A stretch of DNA of 13,693 nt. Origin: DATDCV01 sp036524155. GTDB lineage: Bacteria; Verrucomicrobiota; Verrucomicrobiia; Limisphaerales; UBA8199. Below, one piece after another: positions 9,101-12,185 of the stretch. The position numbers and the translations under genes were made by a program. The first letter of the stretch is position 1; every line of letters begins with the position of its first letter. The stretch covers positions 1-13,693 of the forward strand of contig DATDCV010000571.1 in the NCBI GenBank assembly GCA_036524155.1. The letters are read 5' to 3'. The notes under the pieces were generated by a model. The model was not told the DNA's origin. It saw nothing but the letters and a program-made list of their open reading frames with translations, and did not search any database.

Positions 9101-9140
9101 AACCAACTCGGTGATTTTCTATCGCCTGCTCCAACAATAG
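177..9140 (+). CDS. Giant multidomain surface/secreted-type protein, N-terminus apparently missing
   Basis: A 2987-residue frame from GTG to TAG. Domains I can delimit by eye: FN3-like 1-92; CARDB-like repeats starting at 95, 226 and 356 (period about 130); Calx-beta-like repeats from 474, 576, 680 and 789; a CARDB-like domain 890-1007; Ig/CarboxypepD_reg-like material about 1008-1440; a Cys/Gly-rich core 1537-1744; a long conserved region 1742-2147; Big_5-like repeats from 2152, 2265 and 2376; another Ig-like domain from 2486; a further Big_5-like domain 2585-2690; a cadherin/He_PIG-like domain 2691-2782; and a C-terminal tail ending FYRLLQQ. Such modules bind calcium, sugars or proteins outside the cell; no catalytic domain is visible. 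There is no signal peptide. AAGGAG at 169-174 lies only 2 bases from the GTG. The DVTPPVLSN opening of the FN3-like domain straddles the start, so the gene is probably cut or interrupted upstream. Function is likely adhesion or scaffold; this is inference. Confidence 0.85.
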   Translation: MTPPVLSNLAAAPSVLSAFITWTSSEPSSSQVDYGPSTAYGSGSGLYSQLVTAHGVTLNNLNALTTYHYRVRSRDQAGNETFSGDNTFTTFAAPDLQVTALSAAPSTGISGGNLLIAWTDTNSGSGTTFSYWYDQVVVTNRTTGQTLLNSAQYYDPTANGPLPPGGSRNRQLVFRLPDGPSGAGDLAVVVTVNSYATQYEANSDGTAKANNTASIALTSTLAAYPDLQITGLAVTNSQIQSGSRVGITWQEANTGTRAVTNSFQDRVIVSNETTAQTLSSTDLIYDSGATPIAAGQSVARQFSFNLPDGVAGAGTLRIALTADVYNKVFEYNGGGTAESNNTNSLTVASTLAPYPDLVVTNILVPATAHAGQAISVTWTDTNQGTGAATNIWYDQVFLTDVNAIGGGQLLSTFAVTNVLAANRSTNPTRTVTLPQFVQGNAWLVVKANASASVFELNTTNNSAISTQALTITPTLLLALSRDTVSESAGTNSVQATVTRNGNISASLTIQLTTTTGTNLYVPASITIPAGQSARSFLIGPIDNFVSGSPILETVSASAVGYPTGLATLTILQDDPATLALSLSARSVNENAGTNAVTATVTRNANFATPLTVALASDNPGALIAPASVTIPAGQASASFGLTPVPVSGLNDTRRANISVTAPGFSSVSAEVDVLNVDTVQLGLSLLRATVNKGAGSSADVGTVSIANALAASQSIQLTVLSNNLVTTPSVVTIPAGVRSVDFNIGVGNDNLSTGPQTATIVAQPLTPGRVALTNGQAFATLQILDVNGPTLSLSVANSTISKGSNTLGTVTRNTIPANAVTVTLNSLPSGVVSLPATVTLPINQSSATFTATGVLDNQQTGSRAVTLSASATGYNSGATPLTVSDIYLPDLLPTSIAIASNALTSSQITVKWVVANNGLGAATNGLWRDYVYLSTDNLGQGAFLVALVTNAAALPIGATYTNQTTFYMPAAPGGYWVMVQTDGGNAVTELSKQNNTLVSSHPLAVSPDYSAAITNITPTVAPAGTPVVLSGWIYNVTNNQPLANKFATVRITVNGARRVSTVVSDATGRFSYTFQPLANEGGDYAAGADNPYVLQDRVQGTFVLLAMQAQPASLNVQMLPNVPFTGHLVLSNLSGHTLSGLAFAVPDLQGNLSAQFTFTNNTLPGDGLTYVDFTFQSPVTHSAQVRFTATATSTEGAQVSIPVTANIVPLVPQLIANPGYLSSGMLVGDQTAVSFDILNAGGASSGDLTLSLPTNLTWMSLSSPAIIPSIPAGGKATVTLLLNPAADLPLTLYTGNLAAFNGNAGVSVQFQFRAVSSATGDLRVRATDDYTYYVAGEPNVTNATITIRDAFTSAVIAQTNTDAAGFAYFTALPAGPYTVDGSAPKHNQYRGSATVVPGIVVDLEAFMPRQLISYQWTVVPTEIQDHYRVVLESVFETAVPVPNVVVAEPRVMLPVAPGVASQFTIKLSNQGLIAANGVTITVPNNPTYLVTPLVTDVGIIPAQSTVEIPVTVQLRSAPAPGLVKGADLVRPKDGGGCSTSDLNACLPDIPLGVNYYYVCGPNNVLQQRSVDLSVVCTTKSVYDCLQGLKETATSDNLINLTCNTLSALLACAGADLTPCQQAMISTACGAAIGALEGGLAGAAGGAVSGGGSDILQCLCDLLKDVSLPPIPSGGGGGGGFRFSLSISGGNGWYVSGGATSTGSSSGNCGSPGSLLAAQTGQTPLPGFLSPLLRASRAKDLQGVCARVRMRIEQSVTLTRSAFKGTLEIDNGGDTSIAGIQVSLDFRDATNGAAASRFVTEGPVVSGMTAVDGTGTLAGGASGSAVYTFIPTIDAAPRAPATYQIGGTLSYLDHGELVTVPLLSAPITVYPEAQLDLVYFQQRDVYGDDPFTPQTEPSEPFALGLIVKNVGAGSAHNFQITSGQPQIVDNQKGLLINFKIIGTQVGSQPVTPSLSANLGDIAPGAAKEVSWEMLSTLQGKFISFNASFEHVDDLGSTNTSLIKSVEIHELIHPVLANRPTDDNVPDFLVNDLPDPASLPDLLYLSDGTVAAVNVITNGTFDEPIGPGHLQAHLQAAASSGWNYFQLPDPGAGFLLQRVVRSDGKVLALTNNAWATDRSFPSSSAGAVYENLVHLFDWAGTGSYTLYYHSTNTTPPAIVSVGPVTPFNQSGAVSSVNLVFSESVDPGTFSYANLTLTRNGGANLITAGAGVSLTLLSNSTYSINGLAPFTAVDGNYELTVNGSGIYDLWGNDAGNVSASTQWAKGNVAAVVQSLGAITPDPRNTPLTTVTVNFSKAIAPATFTYQDLSLTLNGGPDLITSAVTVTAQSGTSFIIAGLGPLTGAEGDYVLTVNAAAVQDTGGLAGSGSRSVTWTMLTTGPTIAALEQVTTNPRNIVVRTLDVTFSHPIDATTFDYQDLTLARNGGPNLITSDVTVTALNPSTYRVGNISWVQGYAGDYAFSVNATGISDLAGNAGTGIANETWQIILEIPGSPTNLFIAPDLGISSTDGLTATNNITLFGRVAVSNLTVRVYDTTLSADLGTALVTGTNFSAALSFTTAGLHRLQVTAIDIAGNVSPPSFFNVVVDLIPPTALIQQVASPLYSAVSSIPVTFSKPINMSTLSATNFAITYNGASTFAPTLSYLSSNTFLLGNLNFFTTPLGTYQVTLRLAGVQDLAGNQTTNVVTMSWVHATTNQPPVMAAITNLVVPPGRYVSFQVQAYDPNGDQLTYSLGPGSPGDASIDATSGVFRWQPSRAYAETINAFTVIATDNGSPSMSTNQAFTVTVLDYLELALGTTNLLGGQSSSLPVYLASNAGVTNLIFVVPIPGDVLTNWTITPLAPQIGLATLLDHKTNILVTLEAAAGQTLQGTQLVSRLNFAAATNSASSYVTLPIIALSGLKPSGLSYSNYIAHGGAVAVLQAQPLMLGILTNNLARALILYGNVGNNYQVQYSTNLASPGWLPWLNYTQTNRVMNLPLPATNSVIFYRLLQQ
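623..1590 (+). repeat. Tandem CARDB-like repeats in the giant protein (second half of repeat 1 to end of repeat 3)
   Basis: Three copies begin with DL(Q/V) at residues 95, 226 and 356, so the full array spans 459-1590. Each has a W(T/Q) strand, an aromatic-rich hairpin (YWYDQVVV, FQDRVIV, IWYDQVF) and an end rich in NN(T/S). The 14-base string TGGTATGACCAGGT occurs in repeats 1 and 3, but most of the DNA has diverged, so these are old duplications. CARDB domains are cell-adhesion-related beta-sandwich folds. Confidence 0.6.
1596..2840 (+). repeat. Four Calx-beta-like repeats in the giant protein
   Basis: Repeats start near residues 474, 576, 680 and 789. They share a pattern of LSLS..(T/S)V(S/N)E.AGTN followed by TVTRN, then P(A)S(V/I)TIPAGQ...F and an ending such as ILQDD. 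This matches the Calx-beta pattern seen in large extracellular bacterial proteins. The third and fourth copies have lost acidic residues in the E.AG segment (NKGAG, SKGSN), so their calcium binding is doubtful. Confidence 0.55.
4785..5408 (+). other. Cysteine- and glycine-rich core of the giant protein
   Basis: Residues 1537-1744 hold all 13 cysteines of the protein (1537, 1545, 1559, 1576, 1584, 1602, 1611, 1619, 1628, 1657, 1659, 1708, 1744). A small-residue AIGALEGGLAGAAGGAVSGGG stretch precedes C1657, and seven glycines follow at 1673-1679 (5193-5213). It separates two beta-sandwich-rich halves. I cannot name the fold; a disulfide-linked helical insert is a reasonable guess. Confidence 0.5.
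6630..7631 (+). repeat. Three tandem Big_5/SbsA-type Ig-like repeats
   Basis: Copies begin near residues 2152, 2265 and 2376, a period of 111-113 residues. Each carries V.F(S)..(I/V)D..TF.Y.(D/N)L(T/S)L..NGG..LIT, then GDY/GNY.(L/F)(T/S)VN(A/G), then a D..G...G ending. The pattern matches the SbsA/Big_5 Ig-like family of S-layer and surface proteins. A fourth, more diverged copy lies at residues 2585-2690. Confidence 0.55.
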
Positions 9141-9145
9141 TTCAC

Positions 9146-9177
9146 AACCTTTCCTTCCTTGAAGGAGAGGAAAGGTT
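9146..9177. terminator. Hairpin between convergent genes
   Basis: AACCTTTCCTTCC at 9146-9158 pairs with GGAGAGGAAAGGTT at 9164-9177 with a single bulge and a 5-base loop. It starts 5 bases after the stop of the giant gene and lies 20 bases from the stop of the oppositely oriented pseudopilin gene. Neither strand has a T-run after the stem, so it is not a classical intrinsic terminator. Its position still suggests a bidirectional 3'-end or transcript-protecting structure. Confidence 0.55.
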
Positions 9178-9197
9178 CCCGGGGAAGTTGCCCCCGA

Positions 9198-9995
9198 TCA
9201 TCGAGGGCGGCTGGCGGGTGGGACATAGCCTTTGTGCCAGAAAAGTGTCCACAAGTTCTCGAGCCTGACGTTTTCAACGTGGGCATCCGCGAACTCGATG
9301 GTGATGCCCCCTGGCAAAACCGCCCCCGCTGCGACGTTCCGCGGGGCGCTCTTGGCAGTAACTGAGCCGTGGCGGGCGATGGTGAGGCGCTGCATGCCGG
9401 CGCTGTTGCCGCCCTGGAACAGGTCACGCGCGGGGGTATCCGTCGCGAGAGGCCACGCATCCACCCAAATCGAATCGGTAAAGATCGGGGTCTTGGGTAG
9501 CACCTGGATCGAAGATTCCCGGCCGAACTCCTTGTTGGCATCGTTGAGCCCGGAATAAAACCACCCGTTCAGCGCATAGCTGCCCTGGTAATTGGTGGTG
9601 CCATAGACCCACTTCCAGGACTGGTCCACCATGCCGAACCCGTCAAGCAAGGTGTTCCGCTGGCGCCACGGATTTTCCTCCGGGGCAACAGGGCAGACAC
9701 GGACCCGGTTAACAAAAGCATATCCCGCGATGAGTTTCTTCATCCAAAGGTCGTAGGTTTCCGTTGGCTCCTGGTATGGCATCGTTTTGCCTGTGTCGTT
9801 GACGTACATGAAGTGCGCCGTTCCGATCTGCTTAATGTTGTTGACGCACTGCAGACGCTGGGCCTTGAGTTTGGCCCGGCTGAGCGCCGGCAGGAGCATC
9901 GAAGCCAGGATCGCGATAATCGCAATCACTACGAGCAGCTCGATCAGGGTAAAGGCTTTGGAACTGAGGCCGGTTCTGCGGATATCCGCATTCAT
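9198..9995 (-). CDS. Type II secretion-type pseudopilin (prepilin N-terminal methylation domain protein)
   Basis: A 265-residue protein from ATG at 9995 to TGA. Residues 1-13 are a short basic leader (MNADIRRTGLSSK), followed by AFTLIELLVVIAIIAILA, the class III prepilin signal cleaved before F15, with the usual E at mature position 5. The hydrophobic helix is followed by LPALSRAKLKAQRLQCVNN, as in the large G/H-type pseudopilin family of Verrucomicrobiota and Planctomycetota. The C-terminus carries IEFADAHVE (FADAHVE 235-241) and LWTLFWHKGYVPP. The frame stays open 50 codons further upstream to a TTG at 10145, but that would put about 64 residues ahead of the cleavage site, so I prefer 9995; no Shine-Dalgarno supports either. 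Two oddities are Ala instead of Gly at -1 and ADAH where the family usually has ADGH. It probably sits in the inner membrane or periplasm; its role is unknown. It is convergent with the giant gene. Confidence 0.88.
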   Translation of the reverse strand: MNADIRRTGLSSKAFTLIELLVVIAIIAILASMLLPALSRAKLKAQRLQCVNNIKQIGTAHFMYVNDTGKTMPYQEPTETYDLWMKKLIAGYAFVNRVRVCPVAPEENPWRQRNTLLDGFGMVDQSWKWVYGTTNYQGSYALNGWFYSGLNDANKEFGRESSIQVLPKTPIFTDSIWVDAWPLATDTPARDLFQGGNSAGMQRLTIARHGSVTAKSAPRNVAAGAVLPGGITIEFADAHVENVRLENLWTLFWHKGYVPPASRPR

Positions 9996-10169
9996 AGAGC
10001 TTAGGTTCGAATCGTGTGTCCAGCGCCCCTTGTGAGTGCCGGTTGTCTGGCGTCTAGCTTTTTTGCGGATCTCGGACAGGCTCTCCAAAAACTCGTCCCG
10101 GTCGACTTCGTCAAGACGATGGCCTCGCGGTGGTCTCCGCGGCAATGGAGTCCTGGTTTGCCAGCCACA
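9996..10169 (-). other. Long 5' leader of the pseudopilin gene
   Basis: If transcription starts a few bases after the -10 box, the mRNA has an untranslated leader of about 170 bases. The pseudopilin frame is open through most of it but has no ATG. I see no known riboswitch motif and no strong hairpin. Confidence 0.3.
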
Positions 10170-10173
10170 AACG

Positions 10174-10189
10174 TTAGCGTAAGCGCTAA
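10174..10189. promoter_or_regulatory. LacI/GntR-type palindromic operator candidate
   Basis: TTAGCG (10174-10179) and CGCTAA (10184-10189) form perfect inverted arms around TAAG. The layout resembles operators of LacI-family regulators, whose half-sites typically end in a central CG. It overlaps the predicted -10 box and the downstream half of the promoter spacer, where a bound repressor would block polymerase. No regulator gene is in the window. Confidence 0.45.
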
Positions 10190-10203
10190 AGTCGGCATGT
10201 CAA
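10176..10203 (-). promoter_or_regulatory. Predicted promoter of the pseudopilin gene
   Basis: On the minus strand a perfect TTGACA (10203-10198) is followed after 16 bases by TACGCT (10181-10176), which matches the three most conserved -10 positions (TAnnnT). It would start transcription near 10169, reading toward the pseudopilin. The spacer contains the palindromic operator candidate. Confidence 0.5.
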
Positions 10204-10245
10204 GAGTAATATGGAATCGAGTAATATCGAACCGTGGGTAGCGCC

Positions 10246-10341
10246 TTAGTCTTGGGTCGGAGCGCCGATTTCTAATCGGCTTAAGCGAGCCGACGGCCGA
10301 TGGTAAGCCGAGTGCAACTCGGCGTTCCGACCCAAGACTAA
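10246..10341. repeat. 96-bp compound palindromic element (REP/MITE-like)
   Basis: The outer arms are 23 bases each, 10246-10268 and 10319-10341, differing at one position (G10262 opposite T10325, a G-U pair in a plus-strand RNA). Inside are two perfect 7-bp hairpins with 3-base loops, GCCGATT/AATCGGC (10264-10280) and GCCGAGT/ACTCGGC (10307-10323). CGGCTTA/TAAGCCG arms lie at 10277-10283 and 10304-10310, and a tight GCCG-A-CGGC hairpin lies at 10289-10297. It starts 28 bases past the modA-like stop and ends before the pseudopilin promoter. There is no T-run on either side. It most resembles a REP-type dispersed palindrome; a transcript-end structure or a small structured RNA is also possible. 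Confidence 0.65.
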
Positions 10342-10368
10342 AGGGGTACAATCGTGGGAGGCATTCCC

Positions 10369-11127
10369 TCACTCTCCGTAACCCTGCTCGACGAAGAATG
10401 CCTTCGTTGACTCCCTTCGACAGGCCTCCAGGAATGCGTCCCGCAAAACAGGATTAGGGCTTTGCGTAAGCCCCACGACAGTCACGTTGACTTCCGGATA
10501 GCGAGCCGCGATCGGAGCCCGTTCAACCTTGCCGGAATACATCGTCGCGATGTAATTCCAGACTACCGCCGCGTCCAGCGGTCCAACGATTAGGCCGTTA
10601 GCCACTTCAGCGTGGGTTCGGGCCTGCAGCGTCACCTGTTTCATGACTGCGTCACGCAGACCGGTCTTGTCCAGCAGATCGACGAAGAGGGCGCCGCAGG
10701 TGGAGTAGCGTGGGTCGCCGATGCCGATTTTGAGGTTTCGATTGGTCAGGTCGTTGAGAGATCTCAGATTCAGGGGGTTGCCTGGATGCACGAGAAGAAC
10801 CGGTCGGAGCACGCCCACCCGCGCCGAACCGGTCCAGCGTCCTGCTTCCCTGATCTTTTGCTCGAAGGGGTCGTGACAAATAAAGATATCCGCCGGGGCG
10901 CCCCCCAGGATCCGTGGCAACAGTGTCTCCGACCCACCCAGGTCCAATAGCGCTTCCACTCGTTGATTTTCTTTGAAGCGGCGGCAGAGGATTTGAGCGG
11001 GGGTGGCCATGGAACTACCGCAAAGAACGCGCAGTTCCGGGGGTTTGCCCGGTGACGAGGCCTCGCGGGAGCAGCTTCCTGCCAGCAGGGAAATCCAAGC
11101 TAACAGCAGCCAATTGCGCGGAGTCAT
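10369..11127 (-). CDS. ModA-like periplasmic substrate-binding lipoprotein
   Basis: A 252-residue protein from ATG at 11127 to TGA. Residues 1-19 are a lipoprotein signal (MTPRNWLLLAWISLLAGSC) with C19 as the lipidated cysteine. The mature part follows the ModA/SBP_bac_11 plan: LRVLCGSSM with S38/S39, LGGSETLLPRI with S66, GAPADIFICHD (76-86), NPLNLRSLNDL (117-127), IGDPRYST (136-143) and GPLDAAVVW (182-190). In ModA the first two serines and a Tyr near the DA(G/A)(I/V)V segment contact the oxyanion; here that Tyr position is W190, so the ligand may be molybdate, tungstate or another anion. No permease (modB) or ATPase (modC) is in the window. The gene starts right after the terminator of the FKBP gene, without a Shine-Dalgarno, and is followed by the palindromic element. 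Confidence 0.82.
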   Translation of the reverse strand: MTPRNWLLLAWISLLAGSCSREASSPGKPPELRVLCGSSMATPAQILCRRFKENQRVEALLDLGGSETLLPRILGGAPADIFICHDPFEQKIREAGRWTGSARVGVLRPVLLVHPGNPLNLRSLNDLTNRNLKIGIGDPRYSTCGALFVDLLDKTGLRDAVMKQVTLQARTHAEVANGLIVGPLDAAVVWNYIATMYSGKVERAPIAARYPEVNVTVVGLTQSPNPVLRDAFLEACRRESTKAFFVEQGYGE

Positions 11128-11128
11128 G

Positions 11129-11164
11129 AAAAACAGAAAGCCCTACCCGGGCGGGGCAGGGCTT
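11129..11164 (-). terminator. Rho-independent terminator of the FKBP gene, abutting the modA-like start codon
   Basis: On the minus strand AAGCCCT (11164-11158) pairs with AGGGCTT (11144-11138), continued by an inner GC-rich CCC/GGG pairing. It is followed by TCTG and then five Ts at 11133-11129. The stem starts about 26 bases after the FKBP stop codon. One base separates the last T from the modA-like ATG at 11127. Confidence 0.8.
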
Positions 11165-11190
11165 CCAGCTGAGAAACCTCTTTCTTTCTG

Positions 11191-12054
11191 CTACTTCTTC
11201 TCCGCCTTCTTCTTCTGCTCTTCTTGAGCCATTTTGGCAGCGTCTTCGGGTTTGATCACCTCGATCTTGGCGCCTTTCTTGAGTTCTTCGGCCGAGGGAA
11301 CTTTGATGATGTCGCTCGTCAAAGGTTGAGGCGGGGCGACGGCGGCCGGGGGTTCGGTGCCGAGCAGTTCGACGTCGAAGATGAGAGTCGAGCCAGGTTC
11401 GATGTTGGGGTTGCCCATGTCACCGTAGGCCAGTTCCGAAGGGATGAACACTTCCCACTTGGAACCGACTTTCATTTGTTCGAGCGCCGCCGTCCAGCCC
11501 TTAATCACGCCATTGACCCTGAATTTGGCCGGTTGGCCGCGCTTTTCCGAATTGTCGAATTCCTTGCCGCCGATCAGCGTGCCGCGGTATTTGACCGTGA
11601 CGGTGTCATTGCTGCCGGGCTTATTGCCGGTTCCCTCGGTGACCACCTTGTATTGGAGATCAACTTTGTTGGTTTCCGAGAGAGCCACTGTGAGGGTCTT
11701 GACGCCGGGTTTGCCTTTGTTCTCCGCCAGAAAAGCCGCTCCCTCCTTCTTGTTCTTTTCTGCCGTTTTGCGCCGTGCTTCCATTTGGTAGTTCCGCAGC
11801 GTTTCCTGGACTTGCATGTCCGTGAGGCGCATTTCTTTTCCCGCCAGGAAATCCTTCATGGCGGCCATCGCCACGTCCAGGTCGAGTTCCATGCCGCTGC
11901 GTTTGATCATATTGCCGAAGGATGTGCCGACAGCATAACTGGCCTTCTCTTTGTCATCCTTGAAAGCAGGTTGGTCGTCCGCGGCGCGAGCGGGCGCTTG
12001 CGCGATGGTAAAGCCGAGGCCGGCTGCAAAAATCAGTCCTAATCCAATTCTCAT
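11191..12054 (-). CDS. Secreted FKBP-type peptidyl-prolyl cis-trans isomerase (FkpA/Mip-like)
   Basis: A 287-residue protein from ATG at 12054. Residues 1-24 form a signal peptide ending ARA. Residues about 30-125 match the FkpA/Mip N-terminal helical dimerisation domain (KASYAVGTSFGNMIKRSG, then a charged coiled region ending AAFLAENKGKPGVK). The FKBP catalytic domain covers about 146-232 and keeps the pocket residues known from human FKBP12: Y156, F166, D167, F178, V183, I184, W187, Y210 and F226, with a canonical STLIFDVELLG ending. The linker before it (TLTVALSETNKVDLQYKVV) is longer than the usual SGLQY form. After the domain comes an unusual extension of about 55 residues, first proline-rich (PPAAVAPPQP), then Lys/Glu-rich, ending KKKAEKK. 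It should speed proline isomerisation and act as a chaperone for periplasmic proteins. It is divergent from purD and ended by its own terminator. Confidence 0.93.
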   Translation of the reverse strand: MRIGLGLIFAAGLGFTIAQAPARAADDQPAFKDDKEKASYAVGTSFGNMIKRSGMELDLDVAMAAMKDFLAGKEMRLTDMQVQETLRNYQMEARRKTAEKNKKEGAAFLAENKGKPGVKTLTVALSETNKVDLQYKVVTEGTGNKPGSNDTVTVKYRGTLIGGKEFDNSEKRGQPAKFRVNGVIKGWTAALEQMKVGSKWEVFIPSELAYGDMGNPNIEPGSTLIFDVELLGTEPPAAVAPPQPLTSDIIKVPSAEELKKGAKIEVIKPEDAAKMAQEEQKKKAEKK

Positions 12055-12185
12055 ATAATGATTGTTAATTTCTCTTTAAGAGCAGTTCCATTTACACAAA
12101 TCTGTCGAAAAGTCCAGCACGAACATTCCGCTCGTTTTTAGAAAAGCTTTTGCGGTCCTTCCAATTCCTGCTTGAATGCCAGCCC
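12055..12185. promoter_or_regulatory. Divergent intergenic region between the FKBP gene and purD
   Basis: This 131-base stretch must carry both promoters. The half nearer the FKBP gene is AT-rich. For the FKBP direction, TGGACT followed after 16 bases by TAAATG is a weak -35/-10 candidate near 12118-12091. I find no convincing promoter pair for purD, no purine operator that I recognise, and no Shine-Dalgarno before either start. Confidence 0.35.

Noticed and set aside
9996..10145. N-terminal extension of the pseudopilin from a TTG at 10145
   Set aside because: It would add 50 residues before an already complete prepilin leader. No start codon context supports it, so the open frame is treated as chance in the leader.
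10001..10372. 123-codon minus-strand frame between the pseudopilin and modA-like genes
   Set aside because: It reads through the palindromic element, has an arginine- and proline-rich composition typical of shadow translation, and shows no recognisable domain.
11224..12042. A 272-codon plus-strand frame opposite the FKBP gene
   Set aside because: It mirrors the FKBP coding sequence, which has all its catalytic residues. The antisense translation has no recognisable features.
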